A stretch of DNA of 64,000 nt from Urechidicola croceus (GCA_905181865.1 CAJIZG010000001.1:434001-498000); one strand, 5' to 3'; shown: positions 20,180 to 31,054, counted from the stretch's first letter. Program-made: numbers and translations. Notes: generated by a model not told the origin, from the letters alone.

Positions 20180-20850
20180 ATTTCTCTTTTATGTATCATA
20201 CATCCTTCTTTTTTTGCCACTATTGCTGAGGTACAAAATATCATACAAGCTATCGAGTAATACTATAGGCGACCCATATAAATAAAGCCTAAATCGCTTT
20301 AGATCCGTGACATTTATTGATTGCCAAAATACTATCAGAAGCAATAAAAAATAAAGACATAAATAACAATGTTACGGTGCCTTTTGATGTACTATTAAAA
20401 TAATTTATAAGAGAAATTGTTCTAAACAAGTAAATTACAATGGCATAGATTGTAACTCGAATCATTAAACTTTATAAGGTATCTTTTAAAAAATACAAAA
20501 GTCCAAAAGAAATAATGGTAAAAGAAATAATGGTAAAAGGAATAATTGATAGAATTTTAATCCGTAAACTACTTTTTTTCAATACCCTAAACACTAGAAA
20601 GATATATAAAATAGAGTTATCAAGAAAGATGCTAAACCGACTATAAAATTATTTTCACTTTCAAAAATTAAGATGATATTGCCAATTAAGGAAAAAACTA
20701 CGGCTCCTATATACCAAGGTAAATTATTTTTAAGCCTGCGTATAACTCAATAAAGAAGCGAGTAAGAAAGGCTTTGTATAAACTGACAACACTTTAAATT
20801 CAGAGCACGCACCAAAATATGCGCTATTGAAATTGCGATAAAAATAATTT
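20180..20850 (-). pseudogene. Decayed YhhN-family membrane protein gene
   Basis: Minus-strand conceptual translation gives, in order and broken by stops and frame changes, VLSVYTKPFLLASLLSY, then GAVVFSLIGNIILIFESENN, then FIVGLASFLITLFYISF, and near 20340 LLFMSLFFIASDSILAINK. These match the conserved blocks of the YhhN/TMEM86 (lysoplasmalogenase-like) family: the KP loop, the FSLxGD-like block and the late SDSxLAIN motif. No full open frame survives. This accounts for most of the 780-base stretch between the 70-residue gene and ligA. Confidence 0.72.
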
Positions 20851-20868
20851 AGATTTCTATCCCACAAC

Positions 20869-22881
<2,013 letters not shown>

Positions 22882-22891
22882 TTAGCTCCTA

Positions 22892-22899
22892 CAAAAATA
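22892..22899 (-). promoter_or_regulatory. -7 box of ligA
   Basis: TATTTTTG on the minus strand, 19 bases from the ligA ATG; no clear -33 box. Confidence 0.5.
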
Positions 22900-23391
22900 A
22901 AAAATATAATGTACATTACGATGCACTTACTGCCATTATAACGGTCCTTTTGATAAAAATTTGGTGGCACACCACTTCTTAAACCACTATTAAATAGTTG
23001 TCTTAATGGATATTACTATAATTTCAATGAGTACTAACTCCATTTTCTTATTAGACATTGAGTCTGTTCCTGTTTTAAGAATTAAAATACGTAGCTTGTT
23101 TCATCATTGCTACATACAAACACCTGCTTTTATTTATACTTTAATAGCTTATTATTGTTACTCATAAAAATATTATGGGACTGCATGGTTAAAGATTAAG
23201 TAATTTTACAACGCAATTAAATTGCTGAAAAAGGTAAAAAGATAAAGGTATTTGAAGTTATTGGCTAGTAATAGCCTAGCGATGAATCTATTGGATATCA
23301 CGCCAAGAGATTACTTTTGATTGCCTTATAAGAAAGGCGTTCTTTTTTCTTTTTAAATAGTAACGCGTGTAGCATTATACCTTTGATATTA
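22900..23391. other. Geneless stretch, nothing firmly identified
   Basis: Rich in stop codons in all frames. A short plus-strand frame near 23027 would read MSTNSIFLLDIESVPVLRIK, weakly like the N-terminus of a DnaQ-type exonuclease, but it does not continue. A small hairpin (GGCTAGTAATAGCC) is near 23263. Probably decayed sequence. Confidence 0.4.
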
Positions 23392-23964
23392 TCATTGCTT
23401 CTTTATTGTACCCGTCATAAAATTAACCCCAACTGGTAGCGGGTTTCCAGCAGCACGTCTCATGGCTACAATTTGTCCTGCATGCCATACAGCGTCTTCG
23501 ATAGGGCCATTGATAGCATTCCAAAAAGGAAACTCTTTGGAGCCAAAGAGTATATTGAATTCGTTTAAGTTTGTTGCTTTTTGAAGGATACTACTCGCCT
23601 TTTCCATATTTACAAGCGCCTCTTTTCTCTTGTCTCTATAAGTCAACTCTGTAAGATCTCTATCGCCTCCATTTTGTTTTTTTAATGCTGCATTCACTAG
23701 GACTCTGGAGAGCCCTAAAATATGATCGATCGTTTGCTCAATAGTTCTGCCTTCTTCACTTAGTTTATAAACTAAATCTTCCGTTTTTAAATCTTCTGTT
23801 GCCCAACGAAATCGAAAACCTAAGCCGTCTACCATTCTCGCTGCAACAGTTCCTGCGGTATATTCACTATACTCTGTTGGAATCTGATAATATGGAAGTA
23901 CTTCCGTGTTTTGTGACATTGCCGTAAGGTTTGTTATAAGTACTAAAGATAAAAATAATTTCAT
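23392..23964 (-). CDS. Exported DinB-like protein
   Basis: 190 residues from the ATG at 23964. A signal peptide (MKLFLSLVLITNLTAMSQ) is followed by a DinB-type helical bundle: TIEQTIDHILGLSRVLVNAA and a late EDAVWHAGQIVAMRRAAG, whose His residues would be metal ligands. DinB-fold proteins are often metal-dependent thiol transferases, but this one has no assigned substrate. The frame is open a further 13 codons upstream (MHHVTELKNTYRH), but those codons come from the 89-bp repeat described separately; the signal peptide shows that the start is the ATG supplied by the end of the first repeat unit. Confidence 0.8.
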   Translation of the reverse strand: MKLFLSLVLITNLTAMSQNTEVLPYYQIPTEYSEYTAGTVAARMVDGLGFRFRWATEDLKTEDLVYKLSEEGRTIEQTIDHILGLSRVLVNAALKKQNGGDRDLTELTYRDKRKEALVNMEKASSILQKATNLNEFNILFGSKEFPFWNAINGPIEDAVWHAGQIVAMRRAAGNPLPVGVNFMTGTIKKQ

Positions 23965-24500
23965 ATGCCTATATGTATTTTTTAATTCGGTCACATGGTG
24001 CATCCATAATAGCCATTTCTTTGGATATCGCCTTTTAGTTATGGATGGTTCATATGCCTATATGTATTTTTTAATTCGGTCACATGGTGCATCCATAATA
24101 GCCATTTCTTTGGATAGCGCCTTTTAGTTATGGATGGTTCATATGCCTATATGTATTTTTTAATTCGGTCACATGGTGCATCCATAATAGCCATTTCTTT
24201 GGATAGCGCCTTTTAGTTATGGATGGTTCATATGCCTATATGTATTTTTTAATTCGGTCACATGGTGCATCCATAATAGCCATTTCTTTGGATAGCGCCT
24301 TTTAGTTATGGATGGTTCATATGCCTATATGTATTTTTTAATTCGGTCACATGGTGCATCCATAATAGCCATTTCTTTGGATAGCGCCTTTTAGTTATGG
24401 ATGGTTCATATGCCTATATGTATTTTTTAATTCGGTCACATGGTGCATCCATAATAGCCATTTCTTTGGATAGCGCCTTTTAGTTATGGATGGTTCATAT
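23962..24500 (-). repeat. Tandem array A: six 89-bp units ending on the DinB-like gene's start codon
   Basis: Six contiguous units of exactly 89 bp begin at 23962, 24051, 24140, 24229, 24318 and 24407; a 5-base stub follows at 24496. They are identical as far as I can see except for one base in the first unit (ATATCG in place of ATAGCG). In the direction of the downstream gene each unit starts ATGAACCATCCATAA (Met-Asn-His-Pro-stop), passes through TGACCGAATTAAAAAATACA and ends just before the next ATG; the last such ATG is the start of the DinB-like gene. There are no spacers, so this is not a CRISPR. I see no TAnnTTTG box inside the unit. The same unit recurs in opposite orientation at 31722-32354. 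Confidence 0.95.
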
Positions 24501-24622
24501 TCTGTATTTTATATATACCCATCATCATAGAACGTAGGATTTTAATGTGCACTCCATTTTGCTACCTATACGTACCAAAGAATTCGATGTAACATCGGTA
24601 ACGAATGGATAGAAAGCAACAA

Positions 24623-24650
24623 TAAGACCGATGTAATTACATCGGTCTTA
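24623..24650. terminator. 28-base perfect palindrome after degQ, probable terminator
   Basis: A 14-bp perfect inverted repeat, TAAGACCGATGTAA then its complement, 25 bases after the degQ stop codon. It can form a stem of 12 bp with a 4-base loop. The T run after it on the minus strand is weak (ATTGTTGCTTT). A partial second copy, CGATGTAACATCG, lies at 24585-24597. Confidence 0.65.
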
Positions 24651-24675
24651 GCACTATTTAATTCCAAAAAAAAAA

Positions 24676-26079
24676 TTAATTAAATATATAACGTTCCGTA
24701 ACACCCTTATCTGTAAGTACTTCTAATGCTATTCTTCCTTCTGTAGCCGCCTTTCGCATCGCTTTATCTGCATCGTCAATGTCATTAATTTCTACGCCAT
24801 TAATTCTTCTAATTACCTGACCTTCTTTTAAACCCAGTTCTGCCAATCTATCGTTTGTTATTCTTTCAATTTTTACCCCTTGACTCAAATCAAATTCTTT
24901 GGCCTCGGATTTGTTCAATGCTTTTAGATTCAATCCAAGTTGACTTAAGGCCGTTCTTTCGTTTTTATAAAGTTTTACCTCTATTATACTTTCAGACCCT
25001 TCTCTAATAATCGTGAAATCAACAATATCTTCGGGTCTTTTGGTCTTTAAAAAACCGCTTAAATCTGCAAATGTTGCTATTTCTACATTATCTGCTTTGA
25101 TGATAATATCGTTAGGCTTAATTCCAGCTGTCCAAGCACCACTTTCTTCCAATACATTAGTAATGATTACGCCTTCGGTATTTTCTACTTGAAATTCCTT
25201 GTTATTTTCCCCATTCAATTCCTTATAATTGATTCCAATAAAAGCTTTTTGCACATTGCCAAACTCCATAATGTCTTCAATCACCTTTTTGGCAATATTC
25301 GAAGGAACCGCAAATGAATATCCAATATACGATCCCGTATTTGAGGTGATCATGGTATTAATTCCAATTAATTCACCCCGTGTATTCACCAAGGCTCCGC
25401 CACTGTTTCCAGAGTTCACAACGGCATCGGTTTGAATGTAAGAATCTGTTTGTCCGCTGCCTAGTAAATCTCTTCCCTTAGCGCTTATAATACCAGCGGT
25501 TACTGTTGCAGATAAATTATAAGGGTTTCCTACTGCCAATACCCATTCCCCCACTTCTACATGATCTGAATCTCCAAATACAACATACGGCAAATCAGTA
25601 GCACCCACTTTAATCAAAGCAATATCATTCGATACGTCTGTTCCTATTAGTTCTGCTGTATACGATTTCTTATCATTTAATGTAATTTCAATTTCGGAAG
25701 CACCTTCAATTACATGATTATTCGTAATAATATACCCATCTGAAGAAACAATAACACCACTACCTATGCCTATTTGGACTCTTTCTTTACCGCTTCTTCT
25801 TCCATAGAGAAACGCCTCCATTGCATTGCTACTTTTATAGCTCGATTTATTTTTTACATGTACTACCGCACTTAGCGTTTGCTTTGCAGCTTCTCTAAAA
25901 TCTACCGGAGCGACACTAAAACTAGCAGGCGTAGTAAAATTTGTAGAAACGGATGCTACATTTAATTGTGGAGTTTCTTCTACAACCAATGCTGTTTCTT
26001 CCAAAAAAGTTGTATACACCATCAATGAAAACAAGCCACCTAAGGCTGCAACCAATACTAAACCAACAACTTTTTTCAT
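24676..26079 (-). CDS. Do/DegQ-type periplasmic serine protease
   Basis: HtrA-family protease of 467 residues that degrades or refolds damaged envelope proteins. An N-terminal signal or anchor segment (VVGLVLVAALGGLFSLMVYT) is followed by a trypsin-like domain with His in IITNNHVIEGA, Asp in SNDIALIKV and Ser in VVNSGNSGGALVN. Two PDZ domains follow (about 275-370 and 375-467), the second short as usual in Bacteroidota. I chose the ATG at 26079 (MKKVVG); an ATG 6 bases upstream adds Met-His. Its leader is homologous to that of mltG. Confidence 0.92.
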   Translation of the reverse strand: MKKVVGLVLVAALGGLFSLMVYTTFLEETALVVEETPQLNVASVSTNFTTPASFSVAPVDFREAAKQTLSAVVHVKNKSSYKSSNAMEAFLYGRRSGKERVQIGIGSGVIVSSDGYIITNNHVIEGASEIEITLNDKKSYTAELIGTDVSNDIALIKVGATDLPYVVFGDSDHVEVGEWVLAVGNPYNLSATVTAGIISAKGRDLLGSGQTDSYIQTDAVVNSGNSGGALVNTRGELIGINTMITSNTGSYIGYSFAVPSNIAKKVIEDIMEFGNVQKAFIGINYKELNGENNKEFQVENTEGVIITNVLEESGAWTAGIKPNDIIIKADNVEIATFADLSGFLKTKRPEDIVDFTIIREGSESIIEVKLYKNERTALSQLGLNLKALNKSEAKEFDLSQGVKIERITNDRLAELGLKEGQVIRRINGVEINDIDDADKAMRKAATEGRIALEVLTDKGVTERYIFN

Positions 26080-26150
26080 ATGCATCTATTTTTTGTTTTT
26101 AAACGATCATACTTCGACTACGCTCAGCACAGGCACTGCAGTTCGCTATG
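26080..26150 (-). repeat. Leader repeat shared by degQ and mltG (degQ copy)
   Basis: The 27 bases at 26107-26133 (minus strand, core GCTGAGCGTAGTCGAAGTAT) are identical to 33752-33778 upstream of mltG, and similarity continues on both sides: ATAGCGAAC upstream and an A-rich run up to the ATG downstream. The CTTCGACTACGCTCAG core is a sequence seen repeatedly in Bacteroidota genomes. Between here and the ompA terminator (26151-26349) I see nothing else. Confidence 0.8.
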
Positions 26151-26350
26151 CAGCATTCTTAAAGTGATTATACATATTGCATGCTCGTTCATAAGTATAA
26201 AATATTTATAGTAACAACACTCAAAATTATGCATTTATTACGTAATTCGAAAACTGATTAACGCTATTTTAACAAAACATAATGTTAATACTTACAGGAT
26301 ACTCATTACGCAACACACCACGAAAAAAAATAAGGAAATATAAGGCACAA

Positions 26351-26381
26351 AAAAAACCATCAATTAAATTGATGGTTTTTC
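26351..26381 (-). terminator. Intrinsic terminator of the OmpA-family gene
   Basis: A 13-bp stem (AAAAACCATCAAT / ATTGATGGTTTTT) with a 3-base loop, followed on the minus strand by further T residues, 33 bases after the stop codon. Confidence 0.9.
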
Positions 26382-26413
26382 AACATTTATCTAAGTTAGT
26401 CTCTAAAGACTAA

Positions 26414-27940
26414 TTATTTTGCAGTAATAACAAGAACTCTTCTGTTATTCTTTCTACCTTCACGTGTAGTATTGTCAAATTCTGGACTTAATTCACCTCT
26501 TCCTTCAGAAACTAATCTATCAGAAGATACATTTCCAGTAGAAGTAAGATACATTAAAACAGCATTTGCTCTTTGTTCAGATAACACTTGATTTCTAGAA
26601 ACACTTCCAGTATTGTCGGTATGACCTTCAATAAGGAAAGCTGCTTTCGGATAATCATTCATGATAACTGCAATTTCATTCAACTTCGCTGCAATTCCAT
26701 CTTGGAACGTTGCTTTACCTGTTTGAAATAAAATCTCTTTCGCATACGCGTCAATCAATTCTGCAGCACCCGCATCAATTGCTGGACAACCATCATTATC
26801 TAACAGCCCAGGAACATCAATACACTTATCATCTTTATCTAAAACACCATCGCCATCTGTATCTGGCCAAGGGCATCCATTATTTTCTGCAGGTCCGTCA
26901 ATACCAGGACATAAATCATCTTCATCAAGATCTAACACGCCGTCTCCGTCATAATCAGGACATCCCCAAGTTTCACTTGAACCAGCAGTATAAGGACAAC
27001 GATCTATAGTATCAGCAACACCGTCACCGTCTGTATCGATTATTTCCTCTTCTGGACAACCATTTAAGGCTTCAACACCTGCATGCTCCGGACAAGCATC
27101 ATACTTATCTGCAACACCATCACCATCACGATCTCTTGCTTTTCCAAAGTTAAAACCTAGACTAATTGAAGGTTGTACAAAGAATGAAGCATTAGAATTA
27201 TCAGACTCTAAAACTGGTAAACCAGGCCCAGGTAATTGACTCTTGAAAGCATAATTAAATGCCATAGGAACAATTCTTGCGCCCACAAATATTTCATCAG
27301 TAAAGTAATAATCTACTCCAGCTACTGCCTGAATACCTATAGAATTCACTTCAGCATGTCCAGTACCCAAGTTTACAATATCAACATTACCCTGCCAATC
27401 CAACACTGTAGGGTTATACGTAGATCTTCTTGCGTAGTTATATGGTACAGCAACACCTATATAAGGAAATAATTTCCTACTATTTGTTTTGAACAAATAT
27501 TGTGTTCCTACCGTTACATTCACAGACATGGATTCATTAGCAATCACTGCTCCATACGCTGGTAAATTACCAGCGGCAGGAATTGCTAACTGCGAAGGTG
27601 TATTACTCAAAATAGTACCTCCAGATAGGGTTAATGCCCATCTATTGCCTATATAGTAACCTAATTCAATACCAACCATATTACCCGAATCATTATGATT
27701 ACCTTCAACTAACGCACTAGGCGGCTCGTGATTAACCATACCTCCACTTCCTACGGCGGCATTATAGGGCACAGCTAAATAAGCTCCCCTTCCAAAAAGT
27801 AATTCCATCGTGAAATCCCCTTTTTTCGGCCCATATGGGTTAGCATCAGAACCTTCACTTTGGTTTGTATCTTGTCCGTACACACTTACTAGTGAAAGAG
27901 ATACGAAGAAAATAAAACTTAAAATTATATTTTTTTTCAT
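26414..27940 (-). CDS. OmpA-family outer-membrane protein with thrombospondin type 3 repeats
   Basis: 508 residues. Signal peptide (MKKNIILSFIFFVSLSLVSV), an N-terminal beta-barrel-like region (about 35-270), four Asp-rich calcium-binding thrombospondin type 3 repeats (DRDGDGVADKYDACP, DTDGDGVADTIDRCP and two more, about 275-385), then a C-terminal OmpA domain (about 395-508) with the peptidoglycan-binding signature EGHTDNTGSVSRNQVLSEQR. It likely ties the outer membrane to the cell wall. Downstream of the Ala-rich lipoprotein gene, upstream of degQ, all on the same strand but separated by hairpins. Confidence 0.9.
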   Translation of the reverse strand: MKKNIILSFIFFVSLSLVSVYGQDTNQSEGSDANPYGPKKGDFTMELLFGRGAYLAVPYNAAVGSGGMVNHEPPSALVEGNHNDSGNMVGIELGYYIGNRWALTLSGGTILSNTPSQLAIPAAGNLPAYGAVIANESMSVNVTVGTQYLFKTNSRKLFPYIGVAVPYNYARRSTYNPTVLDWQGNVDIVNLGTGHAEVNSIGIQAVAGVDYYFTDEIFVGARIVPMAFNYAFKSQLPGPGLPVLESDNSNASFFVQPSISLGFNFGKARDRDGDGVADKYDACPEHAGVEALNGCPEEEIIDTDGDGVADTIDRCPYTAGSSETWGCPDYDGDGVLDLDEDDLCPGIDGPAENNGCPWPDTDGDGVLDKDDKCIDVPGLLDNDGCPAIDAGAAELIDAYAKEILFQTGKATFQDGIAAKLNEIAVIMNDYPKAAFLIEGHTDNTGSVSRNQVLSEQRANAVLMYLTSTGNVSSDRLVSEGRGELSPEFDNTTREGRKNNRRVLVITAK

Positions 27941-27975
27941 TTTGTTTGGTTCTTTAAGGTTTAAAATTTGTTTTT

Positions 27976-28013
27976 AAAAGAACTTGGAAACAAAAGTTGT
28001 TTCCAAGCTCTTT
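27976..28013 (-). terminator. Hairpin terminator after the Ala-rich lipoprotein gene
   Basis: An 11-bp stem (CTTGGAAACAA / TTGTTTCCAAG, 27983-28007) with a 3-base loop, flanked by AAAGAA and CTCTTTT, 27 bases after the stop. On the minus strand it is followed by TTCTTTT. Confidence 0.75.
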
Positions 28014-28034
28014 TATATTTTCTTAAAGAATCAC

Positions 28035-28913
28035 TTATGATTGTAAAGCAGCTTGCATTAGTGCTAAATAAACAGCAGCTTGTGCAAGAGCATTTTCAAT
28101 TTGTTGAGACAACATCGCTGACTTTTCTACATAAAACGCATGTAGTGCATCGTTAGCCTGTCCGGTAGCATGAGCAGCCTCTAAAGCATCCTCAGCTGTA
28201 CCCAAAGCAACTATAGTACCTGTAGTACCTGAGATATGATCCACATAATATGTTTGCGCTTTACTAGCAAGACCCTCTAAATTATCGAACTGTACGAAAT
28301 TCCCATTAATGTCATTAGCGCCTAGATAACCCAACACATATTCTATGTGATCTATCTGATTCTCCACAACATACATTTGATTTATCTTTAATTGAGCATC
28401 ATGCATTAATCGATTGTATTGAGCTTGTAAATCTGCATCCAAATTAACACCTCTATAAGTTACCATGATTTCGTCATATTCTAAGGTCATCTCAGCAAGG
28501 ATTTCTAATGCAACATCTAATTTTGGTTGGATTAGGGTAATCGCATGTTGAGCAGCATCGATAGCCAATTGAAGACAAACTACGTCACAATTTTCAAGAT
28601 TTGTTACATTAGTCCCCGCAGTCACTACAGCAGCCTCAGCATTTAGTTTTGCCAATAAAGCATTATAATGATCTCCCATCAATGTGCTTGAAGTAGGTAA
28701 TGTACCTGCCACAGTTGGTGCCGTAATGTCTGCACCTAAGTCAGTCCAAGCGATATCAACTAATCCCTTCTCCGTTCCAACAGCACTATCTGCACTATTC
28801 TTTTCGATCAATGCAGCAGCTATCATAGCGATACCATCGTCAAACAAATCTTTTTGATAATCAAAAGCAGTTTGTGCGGCTGCTAAGATCGAAGCGATGT
28901 TATCAACTTGCAT
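28035..28913 (-). CDS. Ala-rich lipoprotein, C-terminal segment (third reading frame)
   Basis: Third part of what looks like a single 3-kb gene (28035-31054). It is 292 codons from the ATG at 28913, although the frame is open from 28931. Composition (Ala-rich, with heptad-like helices such as VCLQLAIDAAQHAITLIQPK and IENALAQAAVYLALMQAAL) matches the other two parts, so this is the C-terminal coiled-coil arm. It is entered from the preceding frame by a +1 shift at AGT-TGA-T (28903-28910); the ATG overlaps that TGA, so re-initiation could also produce it as a separate polypeptide. No known domain. Confidence 0.7.
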   Translation of the reverse strand: MQVDNIASILAAAQTAFDYQKDLFDDGIAMIAAALIEKNSADSAVGTEKGLVDIAWTDLGADITAPTVAGTLPTSSTLMGDHYNALLAKLNAEAAVVTAGTNVTNLENCDVVCLQLAIDAAQHAITLIQPKLDVALEILAEMTLEYDEIMVTYRGVNLDADLQAQYNRLMHDAQLKINQMYVVENQIDHIEYVLGYLGANDINGNFVQFDNLEGLASKAQTYYVDHISGTTGTIVALGTAEDALEAAHATGQANDALHAFYVEKSAMLSQQIENALAQAAVYLALMQAALQS

Positions 28914-29535
28914 AATTAGCTTGAGCCTCTGCTAATTGCATATTCCAAACTTTTGCATAAGCAGTGAGAGTATTAGACCCACCCATAACACCAGTACCAT
29001 CCCAAGTAGATAAATAACCAGCGTCAGCAGTGCCAGGGGCAAGTACAGTAGACCAATTAGCGCCAGTTGCAGCAGCTCCATTAATAGTCAAAGGCATATC
29101 AGTGAAGTCATTAAGACCTAATGCATTTGTAGCCTTGTTAAATTCCGCTAAGTTACTCGTACTTGTATCATCTGCTTCAATCTCTATAAAATAAACAGTA
29201 TTAAGATTCCAATTAGATCCTCCACCCTCATTGAACTCTGTTGAAATCGCATCCTGTGCTTCACCAGCCGATAAAAAATTAACCCCAGCTGGTAAGCCGT
29301 GTCCTTGTGCAGCACCAATCCCATTTTGACTAGCACCCGACTGATTCAATATAACCACATCATCATCATCATGTATATTATTAAAACCAGCGGTACCCAC
29401 ATTAGAGGCATCACTTGCTATAAGTTCATTTTTATAAACCTGAAAATCAGCTGAACCGTACTTTGTAGGGAACAAAGTTGCAGGAATATATTGATTAGAA
29501 CCTAAGGTAGTTTCTTTCCAAGTATCAACTCGCAT
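28903..29535 (-). CDS. Ala-rich lipoprotein, middle segment (second reading frame)
   Basis: Middle part of the split gene. The first ATG is at 29535 but the frame is open and clearly coding up to 29769 (QVDQGQDAALVTAQTNTTDA and on), so translation most likely enters from the upstream frame. Unlike the flanking parts it is rich in Asn, Gly, Asp and Thr (residues resembling HDDDDVVILNQSGASQNG), and so is probably a globular insertion between two helical arms. It ends at TGA 28903-28905, where a +1 shift continues into the next segment. No domain recognised. Confidence 0.65.
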   Translation of the reverse strand: MRVDTWKETTLGSNQYIPATLFPTKYGSADFQVYKNELIASDASNVGTAGFNNIHDDDDVVILNQSGASQNGIGAAQGHGLPAGVNFLSAGEAQDAISTEFNEGGGSNWNLNTVYFIEIEADDTSTSNLAEFNKATNALGLNDFTDMPLTINGAAATGANWSTVLAPGTADAGYLSTWDGTGVMGGSNTLTAYAKVWNMQLAEAQANYAS

Positions 29536-29752
29536 ATAAGTTGCAGAAGAACCGTCACCATGAATTCCAATCTCATCTAGATCGTCAAAATTATTGTTGG
29601 TATCGAATGCAGCATCTTCCGTTTGATTACCATTTTCATCACCTACGTAAATACCTTTAGCAGCTTCATAAGCGTCATCTGCAGTTCCTAAAGCAGTTTC
29701 AGCATCAGTTGTATTCGTCTGAGCAGTTACTAAAGCAGCATCTTGTCCTTGA

Positions 29753-31054
29753 TCAACCTGTGCAGCAGTCTAAAGCAGCAGCAGCAGCATTGTAAGTTGC
29801 TACTAGATTTCCATGGTTAGTTACTAATAAACCATGAGCAGCAGTTTTAACTGCAGCATCAATTTTAGCATTAACCAATACTTGTTGTAAATTTGCTGGA
29901 TTAGCATATTTTACGCCAACTGCATCAATTGCACCCCCGTTAGAATCAACAGTGTAGTAATCTGGAAAAGTAATACCTATAACTCCTAATGCTAATTGAG
30001 CAGTACTAACAGCAGTTGAGGCAGTAGTAATGTCTAAACCAGACTGTAAAACCGCCGCATTTGCATCTGTCACCAGACCTTGTAAAACTAATAGTGCACC
30101 AGCATAGTTAGTAATAGCCGCTCCGTTATTCGTAATAATAGTTAACTCAGCAGTAATATCTCCATTCCACGTTATTGTATCATTTTGATGATCTTCATAA
30201 ATCTGTACAAAATCTTTTCTAGCTTCATCAATACCATCTTGTCCGTCAATTAATTCGTCTGCTTCAGAGTATAAAGTTTCTGCTTCTATTTCAAGTGAGA
30301 TAGCAAGCGCTTCCGCTGTATCCATTTTATCTTGCCATTCACTCACCTGTGCGGCTATTGACGTCGGATCCTCTATTACTGCCAATAAAGCAGCATAAGC
30401 CGCTTGCGCGGATGCAATTTCACTAGTAGCTGCAGCAACATTCATTTCCAATTGAGTCATTGCATAGTCCTCATACAAACTATTTATCATTAGTGATAAT
30501 TCGTTCATAAGATTATCATTAGTTTGTTTAGTACCCATCAAAGTTAAAACATTACTCATGAGTCCATCATAACTAGATGCGTGCTCCGCAGCTATTATCG
30601 CACCTGCTTCGTTCAAATCATCCATCAATCCTAAAAGTTCAGCCTGGAATAATGCTTGTTGCCTAGCCAATTGATCTTCAATGGAATCAACAGCAGTTGC
30701 TGTTTGCGCAACTAGCAACAGCAATTCTTGCTCTTGCTCTTTAACCCACCATGCAGTTTCAGCAATTAAGTCTGCTGTTTCTGCATCAATATTGTCTGCA
30801 TTTGCACTTATCAACTCTGCATTTGCAAGTGACAAAGCAGCTTTGGCCTGTTCGGCTGCTGCCTGAGCTACTAACAATGTAGCCTGCGCATTTTGAACTC
30901 CTGCACTTGCAGCAAGCAGTGCTGCTTGATTCTGATAGATCGCAGCGACCGCCGGATCTATATCTTCATCTATACAAGACACTAATCCTGTACTAGACAT
31001 AATTACTGCTAAGAACAGTAATGCTAAAGTTTTCATTTTTTTCATTTTTTTCAT
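29753..31054 (-). CDS. Ala-rich lipoprotein, N-terminal segment (first reading frame)
   Basis: 433 codons. A lipoprotein signal (KTLALLFLAVIMSSTGLVSC, Cys near residue 27) is followed by IDEDIDP, an acidic stretch right after the lipidated Cys of the type linked to surface display in flavobacteria. Then come long Ala-rich helices (AALLAASAGVQNAQATLLVA and similar), probably coiled coil. The frame ends at TGA 29753-29755 in GGT-TGA-T; a +1 shift there enters the next segment. With both shifts the product would be about 1005 residues. Three start codons nine bases apart (ATGAAAAAA twice, then ATGAAAACT) begin it. Ala-rich surface protein of unknown role. Confidence 0.75.
   Translation of the reverse strand: MKKMKKMKTLALLFLAVIMSSTGLVSCIDEDIDPAVAAIYQNQAALLAASAGVQNAQATLLVAQAAAEQAKAALSLANAELISANADNIDAETADLIAETAWWVKEQEQELLLLVAQTATAVDSIEDQLARQQALFQAELLGLMDDLNEAGAIIAAEHASSYDGLMSNVLTLMGTKQTNDNLMNELSLMINSLYEDYAMTQLEMNVAAATSEIASAQAAYAALLAVIEDPTSIAAQVSEWQDKMDTAEALAISLEIEAETLYSEADELIDGQDGIDEARKDFVQIYEDHQNDTITWNGDITAELTIITNNGAAITNYAGALLVLQGLVTDANAAVLQSGLDITTASTAVSTAQLALGVIGITFPDYYTVDSNGGAIDAVGVKYANPANLQQVLVNAKIDAAVKTAAHGLLVTNHGNLVATYNAAAAALDCCTG

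Noticed and set aside
23962-24500. Possible CRISPR array
   Set aside because: Units are contiguous, 89 bp, with no unique spacers and no cas genes nearby; the array ends on a start codon.
26710-27009. Plus-strand open frame rich in His and Gln within the OmpA gene
   Set aside because: It is the reverse reading of the Asp-rich calcium repeats; the minus-strand product is clearly the real one.
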